Shown: positions 8,786 through 18,446 of the stretch, one piece after another | How the letters are laid out: every line of letters begins with the position of its first letter | How positions within the stretch are numbered: position 1 is the stretch's first letter | Assembly: GCF_011326755.1 (NCBI RefSeq) | Contig: NZ_JAAOIE010000001.1 | Span: 584,344-648,343 of the forward strand | Direction of reading: 5' to 3' | Length of the DNA stretch: 64,000 nucleotides | DNA from: Cochlodiniinecator piscidefendens | Lineage (GTDB): Bacteria; Pseudomonadota; Alphaproteobacteria; Rhodobacterales; Rhodobacteraceae | Position numbers and translations under genes: made by a program | Notes under the pieces: model-generated | Database searches by the model: none | What the model saw: the letters and a program-made list of their open reading frames with translations, nothing else | What the model was told of the DNA's origin: nothing

Positions 8786-8813
8786 AAAAGGCCGCCTCAA
8801 TGGGCGGCCTTTT
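8786..8813. terminator. Bidirectional terminator
   Basis: Stem aaaaggccgcc (8786-8796) with ggcggcctttt (8803-8813). A and T runs flank it on both sides, between the convergent glycohydrolase-like gene and tig. Confidence 0.9.
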
Positions 8814-8832
8814 CGCTTAACTTAGGTAAAGA

Positions 8833-10164
8833 TTACTCTTCGTCGAGTGCTTCAACAGCTTTTTGAAGCTCATCTTTAGAGATTTCTTTTTCGGTCACAG
8901 CAGCCTGCGCAACGATGTGATCAACAACTTTATCTTCAAACAACGGTGCGCGTAGCTGTTGCTGCATTTGCGCGTTCTGTTGAATGAATTCAAAGAACTG
9001 ACGCTCTTGGCCAGGGTACTGACGTGCCTGCTGCATGATCGCTTGGGTCATTTCAGCATCAGAAACAGAAACTTCTGCTTTTTGACCGATTTCAGCCAAC
9101 AACAGACCAAGACGAACGCGGCGCTCGGCCAGGCCAGTGTGCTCTTCTGTTGTTTCGATTTCTGGGTGATCATGACCTTCAACTTCTGGGTTGTCGTCAT
9201 GCCACAGCTGATGCGCGATTTGTTTTGCTTCTGCTTCAACCAATGAAGGAGGAAGTTCAAAAGAAACCTTGCCTGCCAATGCGTCAAGCAATGCACGTTT
9301 TTGAACCGCACGAGCGGCACCAGTGTATTCTGCTTCAAGACGCTCTGCGATTTGACCTTTCAGGCCAGCAAGGTCTTCGGCGCCAAATTTTGTTGCCAAC
9401 TCATCGTTGATTTCAGCGGCAACTGGCTTTTTCACTGCTTTAACAGTGCATTTGAACAATGCTTCTTTACCAGCGAGATGCTCTGCGCCGTACTCTTCTG
9501 GGAAGGATACGTTTACGTCTTTCGCTTCGTCAGCTTTTGCACCAACCAGCTGCTCTTCAAAGCCTGGAATGAAGGAGTTTGAACCCAATACAAGCGGGTA
9601 ATCTTCGCCTGCGCCGCCTTCGAATTCTTCGCCGTCAACAGAGCCAACAAAATCGATGGTCACTTGGTCGCCGTCTTCAGCAGCTTCGCCTGCATCACGG
9701 TCCGCGAAGTCTTGAGCAGTTTCGGCAAGGTTTGCCAAAGCTTCTTCAACACCAGCGTCGTCAGCTTTTACAATGAGTTTTTCCAAGGTCACATCAGAGA
9801 AATCAACCTCTGGAATGACTGGGAGAGCTTCGTAAGACATAGCGACTTCAACGTCGTCGCCTTCTTTCCAGTCGTCATTGGTCATTTTGACTTCTGGTTG
9901 CATCGCAGGGCGATCGCCAGATTGTTCAAAATGTTCGTTCATTGCGCCGTCTACAGTTTCCTGCATCGCTTCGCCCAAAACACGTGGACCGAATTGCTTT
10001 TTAAGCAAAGCCATAGGCACTTTGCCTTTACGGAAACCTTTCATTTCAACTTCTGGCTGGGCTTCTTTCAGCTTTTCGTTGACTTTAGATTCCAGCTCAG
10101 CTGCGGAAACAGTAATGTTGTAGGCGCGTTTCAGGCCTTCGTTCAGGGTCTCGGTGACTTGCAT
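8833..10164 (-). CDS. tig: Trigger factor (ribosome-associated chaperone, PPIase)
   Basis: A 443-residue chaperone that binds at the ribosome exit tunnel. Domains in order: N-terminal ribosome-binding domain (about 1-115, with the signature GFRKGKVP), an FKBP-type peptidyl-prolyl isomerase domain (about 155-245, [14 protein letters not shown]), and the helical C-terminal substrate-binding part. The ATG at 10164 is preceded by GAGGA. Length is normal. Unlike many bacteria, clpP/clpX are not next to it here. Confidence 0.97.
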   Translation of the reverse strand: MQVTETLNEGLKRAYNITVSAAELESKVNEKLKEAQPEVEMKGFRKGKVPMALLKKQFGPRVLGEAMQETVDGAMNEHFEQSGDRPAMQPEVKMTNDDWKEGDDVEVAMSYEALPVIPEVDFSDVTLEKLIVKADDAGVEEALANLAETAQDFADRDAGEAAEDGDQVTIDFVGSVDGEEFEGGAGEDYPLVLGSNSFIPGFEEQLVGAKADEAKDVNVSFPEEYGAEHLAGKEALFKCTVKAVKKPVAAEINDELATKFGAEDLAGLKGQIAERLEAEYTGAARAVQKRALLDALAGKVSFELPPSLVEAEAKQIAHQLWHDDNPEVEGHDHPEIETTEEHTGLAERRVRLGLLLAEIGQKAEVSVSDAEMTQAIMQQARQYPGQERQFFEFIQQNAQMQQQLRAPLFEDKVVDHIVAQAAVTEKEISKDELQKAVEALDEE

Positions 10165-10303
10165 CGTCGTCCTCGTAGATTGGCATAAGACCGCGCGCGC
10201 GCGGTATGTTAAATTCAGTCGCCCTTCTATTGTGCGCCCCGCTTTTGCGCAAGTGTTGAATCTGTTTCGGCGCGTGTTATTAGCCGTGACCTGCCGATCT
10301 CAA

Positions 10304-10335
10304 CAAAACAAAGCCTCGGAACAACCGAGGCTTTG
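10304..10335 (-). terminator. Rho-independent terminator
   Basis: Stem caaagcctcgg (10309-10319) with ccgaggctttg (10325-10335). On the minus strand it is followed by TTTTG. It ends the small Tat-signal gene at 10362. Confidence 0.85.
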
Positions 10336-10361
10336 CAGTATTTCAATTCGTAACGTGCCTA

Positions 10362-10634
10362 TCAGCAGTAAGGTGCACCGCGCCCGTAACCGCCCTGATC
10401 CGCCTGATTACCGCTATCTGCGTCGGTGTAACCTGTATAAACGCCGCCATATCCACGCGGACAAGATCCTGCGTCGACCCAAGCGCCATTGTCAGCATCT
10501 GCCGCTTGCGCTGCAGTGGGAACAAGCGCGGCTGCGCCAACGGCTGCTAGACCTAAAAATGCACGGCGTTCTGGTCGCGACACCGAAATATCCGCATCTG
10601 TTAAAGTCTTAAGTTCACTCTTTTTCTTAACCAT
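10362..10634 (-). CDS. Small exported protein with Tat-type signal
   Basis: A 90-residue precursor. Residues 22-28 (ERRAFLG) form a twin-arginine motif, followed by a hydrophobic stretch and an AQA cleavage site near residue 44. The mature part of about 46 residues is rich in Gly, Asp and Tyr, contains GYTDADSGNQAD and GGYGRG, and has only two cysteines (58 and the last residue, 90), which could form one disulfide. I do not recognise the family. The Asp-rich loop suggests metal (calcium) binding, which is inference. It has its own promoter region and terminator. Confidence 0.75.
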   Translation of the reverse strand: MVKKKSELKTLTDADISVSRPERRAFLGLAAVGAAALVPTAAQAADADNGAWVDAGSCPRGYGGVYTGYTDADSGNQADQGGYGRGAPYC

Positions 10635-10823
10635 AATTTCGGCTCCTCCCGACCCAAATCACATTCAATGTTCTGAAGATAACCCTGACTTTGGCAATCT
10701 GTCAATTTTTCCGTGTTTTTCACGCTAACTCAGCCGTTTCAAAAGGATTGTTGCTGTTTTCATTTCTTTGCGTGTAGCCTGTTCTTAATCCGCGTACCCA
10801 GATGCACCCAGAGGGAGGGATAA

Positions 10824-12017
10824 ATGCAAAAAGATTTCGATTGGACCATTGCACCTGTTACCAAAGAAGAATTCTTTAGAGACTATTTTGAAAAGAAACA
10901 CCTTGTCATAAAACGAGGTCAAGCCGACTATTATTCTGATCTGCTATCTACAGCAGAAATTGACACAGCGGTTTCCACATTTGGCCTGAGTGCCCCCGAA
11001 GTAAATGTGGTCCAAGCGGACAAAGAGATAAACGCATCGCATTTCAGCTATGAAAATGGATTTATCGACAGCATTGCCGTAAATCAGCTGTTTGCAGATG
11101 GTGCGACCATTATCATGAGTGGTCTACAGGAACGTATTCCTAAGCTCGCTAATTTCTGTCGATCGCTAGAAAGCGCCTTTAGCGCCCGCGTTCAAACAAA
11201 TACCTACCTTACCCCCGCCAATAGCCAAGGCTTCAAAGCCCATTATGATGGGCATGATGTTCTGGTCCTACAGGTCGAAGGTACAAAAGAATGGCGCATC
11301 TACGACACGCCAGTTGAGCTGCCTTTGCAATCACAAGGGTTTAACCCACACGACATTCCAATAGGTGAAGAAACAGACCGCTTTGTATTAGAACCCGGCG
11401 ATATGGCCTATGTTCCACGCGGGCTGACCCATGACGCGGTTGCAACGGATCAGACATCTTTGCACATTACAACGGGATTGATGGTGCGTAGCTGGGCCGA
11501 CTTAATGGTCGAAGCTGTGACCATGCTGTCCCATCATGATGTCGATTTTCGCGAGGCATTACCGCCGGGCTTTGCAAATAATGAATTTGATAACGCTACA
11601 ATGCAGGAAAAATTTGCACGCCTTCTAGGTAAAGTGAACCGCGCAGCATTGGATCCTGTGCTGAACCATTTCCGAGAGGATTTCATCAGCACACGCGTTC
11701 CCCGTGCGCATAGTCAAATGGCGCAAATTGCGCGTCTTGATACTCTGAATGGGACCAGCAATTTAGCTGCGCGCCCCAATCTGATTTATCGTTTGAACGA
11801 TATCCCGTCCAAATCGGGAGGAGAGGATCAAGTGGCCGTGTCGTGTCAGGGATTGATTTTCAACATGCCCGCCTTTGTCAAAGAACCATTAGGGTATGCC
11901 CTATCATCACCGCATTTTACGCTCGCTGATCTTCCCGGAGAATTAGACGATAGCGGACGTGAAACATTGATACGGCGGTTGGTGCGGGAAGGCATGGTGA
12001 TGTTTCTCGACGATTAA
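10824..12017 (+). CDS. JmjC/cupin-type Fe(II)/2-oxoglutarate oxygenase, ribosomal-oxygenase-like
   Basis: A 397-residue soluble protein resembling the YcfD (RoxA)/MINA/NO66 group of JmjC oxygenases, which hydroxylate residues of ribosomal proteins. The iron ligands fit the pattern HxD...H: His140, Asp142 and His203 (GLTHDAV). The N-terminal half contains the beta-barrel; the C-terminal part (about 230-397) fits the dimerisation and winged-helix region of the family. An arginyl hydroxylase acting on a ribosomal protein is the natural guess, but the substrate cannot be read from the sequence. It is a single gene. Confidence 0.82.
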   Translation: MQKDFDWTIAPVTKEEFFRDYFEKKHLVIKRGQADYYSDLLSTAEIDTAVSTFGLSAPEVNVVQADKEINASHFSYENGFIDSIAVNQLFADGATIIMSGLQERIPKLANFCRSLESAFSARVQTNTYLTPANSQGFKAHYDGHDVLVLQVEGTKEWRIYDTPVELPLQSQGFNPHDIPIGEETDRFVLEPGDMAYVPRGLTHDAVATDQTSLHITTGLMVRSWADLMVEAVTMLSHHDVDFREALPPGFANNEFDNATMQEKFARLLGKVNRAALDPVLNHFREDFISTRVPRAHSQMAQIARLDTLNGTSNLAARPNLIYRLNDIPSKSGGEDQVAVSCQGLIFNMPAFVKEPLGYALSSPHFTLADLPGELDDSGRETLIRRLVREGMVMFLDD

Positions 12018-12023
12018 AACGCT

Positions 12024-12059
12024 CGAAGAGCTATGCGCGGAAGTGAGTGTAGCTCTTCG
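12024..12059. terminator. Hairpin between convergent genes, possible terminator without T run
   Basis: Perfect 9-bp arms cgaagagct (12024-12032) and agctcttcg (12051-12059), 18-nt loop, between the ends of the JmjC gene and the DUF2244 gene. No T tract follows on either strand. Confidence 0.4.
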
Positions 12060-12095
12060 CACCCGAAACGACAAAGAGCGCGGTGAGCGAAAGCC

Positions 12096-12617
12096 TCAAA
12101 GGTCGCGTAAGTGATGTTCGATCTCGGCCTTCAAAATCAGACGCTCTTCTTCACTTAGGAACGCTCCAATTTCCACTTCGCGGTTGTTTCCACGTAGCGT
12201 CAGGTAATTCGCAACAGGACCACCATTGGGCAACAGCCGCACATCAACCCAATATGGATTTGCATTCCAACGTTTTGCCTCCTGCCCTGCCGTCAGATGA
12301 ACCAATGTGATCTCTTCGCTGAAGAATACCAGTTCTTCCAGCACTTCACCCTGTTTGTAACTTTTGTCGATAGCATACCAGATGCATCCAACTGTCAGCA
12401 AAACAAAGGGCAGTAATATCCAGAGCGCAAAAGACCCAACAAGCCCCAACAGTGGCAAGCACATCATAACAGCCGTACCAGCGATAAACCCAACAAAACC
12501 CTTTTTTCGCAAAGAACGATAGGGCCACATGCTTAGTTTAGCGATGGGTTTCCCATACAAAGAGGCCCCGGAAATATCCGAGGCCTCTGAAAAGTTATGT
12601 TGCCATTCATAAGGCAT
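12096..12617 (-). CDS. DUF2244 family membrane protein
   Basis: A 173-residue protein with two closely spaced membrane helices (about 42-62 and 66-84) and a soluble C-terminal domain, matching DUF2244, a family often found beside cytochrome oxidase genes in alphaproteobacteria. The start codon overlaps the stop codon of ctaD by one base (TAATG), so it is translationally coupled to oxidase subunit I. A role in oxidase assembly is a reasonable inference from this coupling, but no biochemical function is known to me. Confidence 0.85.
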   Translation of the reverse strand: MPYEWQHNFSEASDISGASLYGKPIAKLSMWPYRSLRKKGFVGFIAGTAVMMCLPLLGLVGSFALWILLPFVLLTVGCIWYAIDKSYKQGEVLEELVFFSEEITLVHLTAGQEAKRWNANPYWVDVRLLPNGGPVANYLTLRGNNREVEIGAFLSEEERLILKAEIEHHLRDL

Positions 12618-14287
12618 TAGTGGCTATGCGCTTTGTCCCATTCTTCCTGCTTAGGAAGTGTTTCAAAGGTGTGCTCTGGTGGAGGAGATGGAAGTGTCCA
12701 TTCCAGAGTATCTGCATATTCGTTCCAGTAGTTGTTTTCTGTAACCCGTTTGCCAGCGAACAAGGTGTAGAACACGATGCCGATGAAGAACAGGAACGAA
12801 GCGAACGACAGGTAAGCGCCATATGAAGAGACACTATTCCAGTATGCAAAGGCTTCTGGGTAGTCGATGTAACGACGTGGCATACCCTGACGACCCAAGA
12901 AGTGCTGCGGGAAGAAGGTCATGTTTGCGCCGATAAACATCATCCAGAAGTGTAGCTTGCCAGCCCATTCAGGGTACTGACGGCCAGACATTTTGCCGAT
13001 GTAGAAATAGATACCTGCAAAGATACAGAAGATCGCACCAAGGCTCATCACGTAGTGGAAGTGTGCAACCACATAGTATGTGTCATGGTAGTAGCGGTCT
13101 ACGCCTGCTTGGGACAGAACCACACCTGTCACACCACCAACGGTGAACAAGAAGAGGAAACCAAACGCCCAAAGCATCGGTGTTTTGAATTCAAGCGATC
13201 CGCCCCACATTGTTGCGATCCAAGAGAACACTTTCACACCCGTCGGAACCGCAATCACCATCGTCGCCAGCATGAAGTAGCTTTGCTGTGTCAATGACAT
13301 ACCCACGGTGTACATGTGGTGTGCCCAAACAACGAAGCCCAACACACCAATCGCGATCAACGCCCAAACCATCGGCAGATAGCCAAAGATCGGTTTACGA
13401 GAGAACGTACCAATAACGTGTGAAATCAAACCAAAGCCTGGCAAGATGATGATGTAAACTTCAGGGTGACCAAAGAACCAAAGGATGTGCTGGTAAAGGA
13501 TCGGGTCCCCGCCACCTGATGGATCAAAGAAGGTTGTGCCAAAGTTACGATCTGTCAGCAACATGGTGATCGCGCCAGCCAAAACTGGCAAAGACAAAAG
13601 GATCAACCATGAGGTCACAAAAATAGACCAAGCGAACAAAGGTACCTTAAACATTGTCATGCCCGGTGCGCGCATGTTCAACATTGTTGTGATCATGTTG
13701 ATCGCACCAAGGATCGAAGAGGCACCAGAAACGTGGACCGCGAAAATCGCGAGATCCATGGAATAGCCGCCTTCATTGGTGGAAAGTGGCGGATAAAGCA
13801 CCCAACCCACACCAGAACCAAGTTGATCATTACCACCTGGCGCAAACAACGAAGCAACACCAAGAGCAACACCAGCAACAAACATCCAGTAACTCAGATT
13901 GTTCATCCGCGGGAATGCCATATCAGGCGCGCCAATTTGCAGTGGCATGAAATAGTTGCCGAATCCACCGAACAAAGCGGGAATCACAACAAAGAACATC
14001 ATTAACACACCGTGATAGGTGATCATAACATTCCAAAGATGGCCGTTTGGCGTACAGACAGCATCTGTCGCAAAAAAGCGCGCGCCCTCTAGGCACATAT
14101 ATTGCACGCCGGGCTCATGGAGCTCCATGCGCATATAAACCGTAAAAATAACGGAAATCAGGCCCACAGCGGCTGCTGTGAACAGATATAGAATCCCGAT
14201 ATCTTTGTGGTTTGTCGACATGAACCAGCGGGTAAAGAAACTCCGCTCATCATGATGTCCGTGGGTGTCAATGGCTGCGTCGACCAT
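12617..14287 (-). CDS. ctaD: Cytochrome c oxidase subunit I (aa3-type)
   Basis: A 556-residue, 12-helix catalytic subunit that reduces O2 to water and pumps protons. Seen in the sequence: STNHKDIG near the N-terminus, HPEVYI containing the His-Tyr pair of the CuB site, the double His of [10 protein letters not shown], and the haem ligands in HFHYVMS. The ATG at 14287 has GGGAGAGG about 5 nt upstream; an upstream TTG frame extension lies over that site and is rejected. Subunits II and III are not in the window, so this gene stands apart from a ctaC-ctaE cluster. DUF2244 follows in the same operon. Confidence 0.97.
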   Translation of the reverse strand: MVDAAIDTHGHHDERSFFTRWFMSTNHKDIGILYLFTAAAVGLISVIFTVYMRMELHEPGVQYMCLEGARFFATDAVCTPNGHLWNVMITYHGVLMMFFVVIPALFGGFGNYFMPLQIGAPDMAFPRMNNLSYWMFVAGVALGVASLFAPGGNDQLGSGVGWVLYPPLSTNEGGYSMDLAIFAVHVSGASSILGAINMITTMLNMRAPGMTMFKVPLFAWSIFVTSWLILLSLPVLAGAITMLLTDRNFGTTFFDPSGGGDPILYQHILWFFGHPEVYIIILPGFGLISHVIGTFSRKPIFGYLPMVWALIAIGVLGFVVWAHHMYTVGMSLTQQSYFMLATMVIAVPTGVKVFSWIATMWGGSLEFKTPMLWAFGFLFLFTVGGVTGVVLSQAGVDRYYHDTYYVVAHFHYVMSLGAIFCIFAGIYFYIGKMSGRQYPEWAGKLHFWMMFIGANMTFFPQHFLGRQGMPRRYIDYPEAFAYWNSVSSYGAYLSFASFLFFIGIVFYTLFAGKRVTENNYWNEYADTLEWTLPSPPPEHTFETLPKQEEWDKAHSH

Positions 14288-14427
14288 TAATGCCTCTCCC
14301 AAATATTTAATACATTTATGCTGTGTATAGGCATTCCCAACACAGCGCGTCCCGGGCTGACATTAAAGAAGTGCGACCCCGCGAGCAATGGACATAGCAG
14401 CGCAGGGTCGAATTTATTTTTGACTGC

Positions 14428-14889
14428 TTATTCAGACACAGTTGTTTCGCCGTCTTCGGCGGGCATTTCTACGGGTACAGGGCCAACAGATGCTAAATAG
14501 GCCGCTACGTCCTCACCACCATTGCGCAAGCGGAAAGACATCGCCGTACGAGCGGAGCCGTCATCTAAATAGGTTCTTAGAAAGGCGCGCGGATCCGTTG
14601 CATACTCAGCCAAGTTTTCTTCGGTCCAGATCAAACCTGCTGCACCAGCTGCGGCTAAATCATCACTATAGTTAAATCCATCAACCGTACCGGCTGCACG
14701 TCCAATCACTCCATAGAGGTTTGGGCCAGTACGCCCGCCACGCACGATGACATCATCACCGTTTTCGATAGCATGGCAGGATTTGCAACGCCGAAAAAGC
14801 CCCTCGCCTGCTTCAGGATCGCCATTGGCAAAGCTCGGTGTTGCGGCTGTGATAGCTGCCAATGCAGCAGACATAGCTAAATGTTTCAT
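14428..14889 (-). CDS. Periplasmic class I c-type cytochrome
   Basis: A 153-residue exported cytochrome with a signal peptide (about 1-21) and one haem-binding motif CKSCH (Cys35, Cys38, His39); Met117 in TAMSFRL is the likely sixth ligand. The fold resembles cytochrome c2/c550. It lies upstream of ctaD on the same strand, 140 bp away, so it may donate electrons to the oxidase. A weak stem (14374-14379 with 14405-14410) in the gap may separate the two transcripts. The C-terminal acidic tail (PAEDGETTVSE) is probably unstructured. Confidence 0.92.
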   Translation of the reverse strand: MKHLAMSAALAAITAATPSFANGDPEAGEGLFRRCKSCHAIENGDDVIVRGGRTGPNLYGVIGRAAGTVDGFNYSDDLAAAGAAGLIWTEENLAEYATDPRAFLRTYLDDGSARTAMSFRLRNGGEDVAAYLASVGPVPVEMPAEDGETTVSE

Positions 14890-15007
14890 TCAAACCCCTT
14901 TTTTGGTTTTCACGCGCGTCACTATGCAGTGCACACTTCTTTCGCTCTGAACGAAAGGCGCAGCATTGTCGCATCTAAATTTGAGCCAATTTTTGCTGGC
15001 AGACAGA

Positions 15008-15655
15008 TCAACCAAACGTTTCGGCAAATGTCTTTTTCAAAGCGACATCCAGATCATCCATGGTAACGGGCAAACCCAGATCAACCAAGCTTGTTACACC
15101 GTGTTCGCGAATCCCACAGGGAACAATCCCCTCGAAATGGCTCAAATCTGGTTCAACATTAATCGATAAGCCATGGAAACTAACCCATTTCCGAAGCCGG
15201 ACGCCAATCGCCGCGATTTTGTCCTCAGGTGGAATGCCCGCCGCCGTGAGCGGTTTATCGTGGCGCACAACCCAAACACCCACACGGCCGTCGCGACGTT
15301 CGCCTTTCACGTTGAACTCCGCAAGTGTGGCAATAACCCAATCTTCCATTTGCTGAACAAACTTGCGCACATCACGCCCACGATCCCCAACATTTAGCAT
15401 AACATAAGCCACGCGCTGCCCGGGACCATGATAGGTATACTGGCCGCCACGTTTACTTTCATAAACGGGAAATAGATCAGGATCCGTAAGGTCTGCAACT
15501 TGCGCAGAAGTCCCCGCCGTATAGAGCGGTGGATGCTCAACCAACCAAATCGCTTCGTCCTTGGTGCCCTGCGCAATGCCAGCAACGCGAGCTTCCATTT
15601 CCGCAACACTGGCTTCGTAATCTGTCTGGCCGACAGATGTAATCCATTCTGGCAT
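15008..15655 (-). CDS. lipB: Octanoyl-ACP:protein N-octanoyltransferase
   Basis: A 215-residue cytoplasmic enzyme that moves octanoate from ACP to lipoyl domains, the first step of lipoate synthesis. Conserved segments: [11 protein letters not shown] (70-80), the catalytic Lys146 (DKIAAIG) and Cys180 in PCGI. Length is normal. It is the last chromosomal core gene before the tRNA-Leu that marks the edge of the mobile island. No lipA is in the window. Confidence 0.96.
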   Translation of the reverse strand: MPEWITSVGQTDYEASVAEMEARVAGIAQGTKDEAIWLVEHPPLYTAGTSAQVADLTDPDLFPVYESKRGGQYTYHGPGQRVAYVMLNVGDRGRDVRKFVQQMEDWVIATLAEFNVKGERRDGRVGVWVVRHDKPLTAAGIPPEDKIAAIGVRLRKWVSFHGLSINVEPDLSHFEGIVPCGIREHGVTSLVDLGLPVTMDDLDVALKKTFAETFG

Positions 15656-15895
15656 AGTATGCCCCTTCAGTGTCTTCGTCTCAATGGCATTTATATGGGT
15701 TCACAACCCGCTATCAAGCCTCAACATCCTGATACTGCACTCGATAGCGCGAACATCGTCTAACATAAAAAAGCAGTGTCTAACGTGAGGAAACGACTCC
15801 TGACTTTGCCTTATCGTAGAGGCGAAAAAAGAAAATCCACTTTTTGCCTTTTTGCTCTTCCCTTCCCAAATCGGAGCCGCTAATAAGCGCGCAGA

Positions 15896-16950
15896 CTACC
15901 TGATCACGTGCGGTCGTGGCGGAATTGGTAGACGCGCAGCGTTGAGGTCGCTGTGGGGTAACACCCGTGGAAGTTCGAGTCTTCTCGACCGCACCATTTC
16001 ACATTTTGATGTGATTTTCTCAAAAAAATCAAATATTACAGATACTTGCGGAGTTCGATAGCCGTTTTTACGGTCGTACGTCAATGGGGCTGAAAATGCC
16101 GTTTTCTGGATGGTTTTGCGCACTTCGAGTGATCCATTTTCGTAGACATTCCAAGGGTTTGCGAGGTAATTCTGCAATAGTTCGATAATTTCGCTCAGTG
16201 TGCTCTTTGGTTTGGTGTTTTGTGACAATTTATCGGTCAGCAAAAGTTTCTCATCATCCAGCTTAGCAATCTTGTTTTCCAACGCCGTCATGACCTTTGG
16301 ATTCGAAGTTTCAACCATGCGCTCAACAAGGGCATCCTGCTGCTTATCCAGCTCATTGTGCTGGCGTTTGATTTCAGCTTTCGCCTGCTTGGCCTGATCC
16401 CCTCGTTGATCCCATGCGTCTTTCAGCATCGACGTTGCGATATCGAGAATTTGTTTGCTTGGCTTGAGTGAACGCAGGATTGCTTCGAACCCCGCGTCGA
16501 TCTTTTCGGCGCGGATACTTTTGCGATACTCGGAACAATCACGAGTCTGACAGTTGAAATACGGATAGCGTTTGCCCGTTGCACTCCGTGCAAAGCACGC
16601 AGTCATTGGCTTGTCACAGCAAGCACAGACAATCGCCCCACGCAGCGGGAAATCTTCACTGATATCAGGGCGCTTGGCGGCAACGCCTTTGCTGTTCCGA
16701 CGGGTTTGAATGGTCTCGTATGTTTCCAGCGAGATCAGTGGTTCATGGTGGCCCTTGCGGCGTGTGATGCCCCAAGGTTCATGTTCCATGTACCCCGCAT
16801 AGATCACACGGTTCAGCATATCCGTCACCTTTTGCTGGCGGATTTGTCCGTTGGGTAGTTCCTTGGGAAACTCAGGCTGTCTTTCCAAGAAACGTTTCAC
16901 GTCTGCCTGCCCAGAGAACCGACCAGAAGCATATCCTTCTATGTGAGGGG
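15896..16950 (-). pseudogene. Large serine recombinase, 5'-truncated, reading antisense through tRNA-Leu
   Basis: Only the C-terminal two thirds of a large serine integrase remain. In order: end of the recombinase domain (from about 16945, GRFSGQ, then VKRFLERQPEFPK and LPNGQI), the zinc-ribbon Cys pairs (CACCDKPM ... NCQTRDC), and a long coiled coil. The N-terminal catalytic resolvase domain with the nucleophilic Ser is absent: upstream the frame meets a stop within about 10 codons of recognisable sequence, and unrelated DNA follows. A GTG at 16900 could start a fragment of 334 residues. The last 30 or so codons are the antisense of tRNA-Leu(GAG) and the stop at 15896 lies beyond the tRNA, so the C-terminus is chimeric, as expected at an integration junction. 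The enzyme cannot be active. Confidence 0.88.
15910..15996 (+). tRNA. tRNA-Leu (GAG)
   Basis: Acceptor stem gcggtcg (15910-15916) pairs with cgaccgc (15986-15992), followed by A and an encoded CCA (15994-15996). The anticodon stem-loop is cagcg-ttgaggt-cgctg, giving anticodon GAG. A long variable arm and a normal T arm (gttcgagtc) are present, as expected for tRNA-Leu. The broken serine recombinase gene reads antisense across it. Confidence 0.95.
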
Positions 16951-17085
16951 TGCGTCACAGCAATTGAGAGTTTTTTAGCAACTGCGTTTTCAAACAAAGT
17001 TTGGCCAAAAACAGAAAAACTCAGAATTTGTATTGAAATTGACGACGATATTGAAAAACCTGAACTGGCCTTCGAACCTAAAACC

Positions 17086-18054
17086 ATGGCACTCAGTTTT
17101 AGATGGCCAAAGCGGCTATCTTTGTTGGACGCGCACGCGATGTCCAGCATTGGGGAGTTCTTGCTGGAATTTTGTGCAAATACCTTGGGGGCAATTGCAG
17201 CCCTACCAGAGCCTGAAGGTACTTTGGAGCATATGGTAACGCAGGAAAATTTATTTGAGAGGACAATTTCCTTCAGCTTTGCGCACTTTGCCCAAAGTCG
17301 TGTTTTAGGAAAGTATTTGTCATCTTTGGACGATCTGTCGCACTTGGTCGTAAAATCATACCCACCGCTGGAACCAATACCTAAAATCGTTCCACAAAAC
17401 TTGGGCGAGTCTGAAAAACCTCAAGAGAAAAAGGACGTTGAAAGCGACATACCCGATATATTTTCGCCGCCCAGAAAACATAGCGAGCTCTCTGTAAGCA
17501 GCGTTATTAATACCCATCTGTGGGATCAAGCTGGATGGGGAGGTGTGTTGTACGCCCACTCGGGCCCAATGGACACTCAGCCTCCCTTGCTTGGATTGTC
17601 CTTTGAAAGCAAAGAGATGGCATCGTCAATCTTTAAGGAATGGAACGAGAAATTTGGACGTAAAGACGTTGAGGATCGGATAAGGATTTCGATCATTCGG
17701 GGAATCGATGCTGATAACAGGCATCACTATCGTGCCCATGTGACACAATCGATTGATCCCGAGCGCAATGTAGCGGAAGAGCGTAAGATGGTAGTAAGTG
17801 TATCGCGGCTCAATACAATGGAGCCCGATAGCTCTACGAATTTGGATGGCTTTCTGGAACAGTTTGAAAAGTTCGGAATGTTCTTTTTGGTACCTGCGGT
17901 CATATCTGCGAGTGGGCGCGAACCTGAGCTGTTGCTTAGTCAGTCAATATTGAGGCGAAATTTACACATACGTCAGGCGTGGGAAATTGAGGAAAACGAT
18001 CCAGATTTCGTAGCTATCAGAAATAGCGACAACATGGTTACTCCGTCGGGGTGA
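17086..18054 (+). CDS. Protein of unknown function, probably 5'-truncated
   Basis: From the first ATG this is 322 residues. The frame stays open upstream to 16861 without another ATG, and protein-like sequence (CEGCVTAIESFLATAF) continues to about 16940, where it meets the broken recombinase on the other strand. The real N-terminus may therefore be missing. There is no signal peptide or membrane helix. The middle (about 105-150) is Pro/Glu/Lys-rich and likely a linker; the C-terminal part contains HLWDQAGWGGVLY and a Phe-rich stretch near FGMFFLVPAV. I do not recognise it. It precedes the HEPN-peptidase module by 390 bp, so a separate transcription unit is likely. Confidence 0.6.
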   Translation: MALSFRWPKRLSLLDAHAMSSIGEFLLEFCANTLGAIAALPEPEGTLEHMVTQENLFERTISFSFAHFAQSRVLGKYLSSLDDLSHLVVKSYPPLEPIPKIVPQNLGESEKPQEKKDVESDIPDIFSPPRKHSELSVSSVINTHLWDQAGWGGVLYAHSGPMDTQPPLLGLSFESKEMASSIFKEWNEKFGRKDVEDRIRISIIRGIDADNRHHYRAHVTQSIDPERNVAEERKMVVSVSRLNTMEPDSSTNLDGFLEQFEKFGMFFLVPAVISASGREPELLLSQSILRRNLHIRQAWEIEENDPDFVAIRNSDNMVTPSG

Positions 18055-18126
18055 AGCGGCATCACTTGCGAAAACTCTTTGCCAAACATTGAACTCTTTT
18101 GATAATTTGAAGAACAAAGCAAAAAT

Positions 18127-18307
18127 CATACAATTGTATGGTGATATGTGTAAGCCTAATTCTACCCTTGATAGATATCGCGACAGTGGCCGTATGCAGG
18201 CATAGAGCCTTTAACGGCCAATCAAACAGATCGTTGTTTGATCCCTCGCGTGCATCATACTGACGGTAGGCCGTTGAGAGACTCCATATCCAAAAAAGTA
18301 AATATGG
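18127..18307 (+). other. Hairpin-rich region upstream of the HEPN gene
   Basis: The 390-bp gap 18055-18446 has no convincing gene but four inverted repeats: a 14-bp palindrome (18127-18140), tggccgt/acggcca (18187-18193 with 18214-18220, inner stem aggc/gcct), caaaca/tgtttg (18223-18228 with 18235-18240), and ccatat/atatgg (18284-18289 with 18302-18307). The arm at 18213-18219 can also pair with ggccgtt at 18269-18275, which would enclose the caaaca hairpin, so two exclusive folds are possible. This may be a leader RNA or a DNA site. Confidence 0.55.
18223..18248 (+). repeat. Left copy of a 26-bp direct repeat flanking the HEPN-peptidase module
   Basis: This 26-bp stretch recurs at 20969-20994 with 23 of 26 identical positions. 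It contains the hairpin caaaca-(6-nt loop)-tgtttg followed by gatc.ctcg. Two of the three differences lie in the loop (gatcgt here, tatcgc there), so the stem is conserved. Confidence 0.75.
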
Positions 18308-18446
18308 TTATCACCGCTAGAATTGTAACAATAGAGCGCGCTGAGGGTCAGGAAAATGTGTGGCCTCAATCTACCGCAAGTTGATTATAATATCTATCTA
18401 ATCCACAATCGTTGTATAGTGAGGTCAAACTAACTTTAGGGATGGT

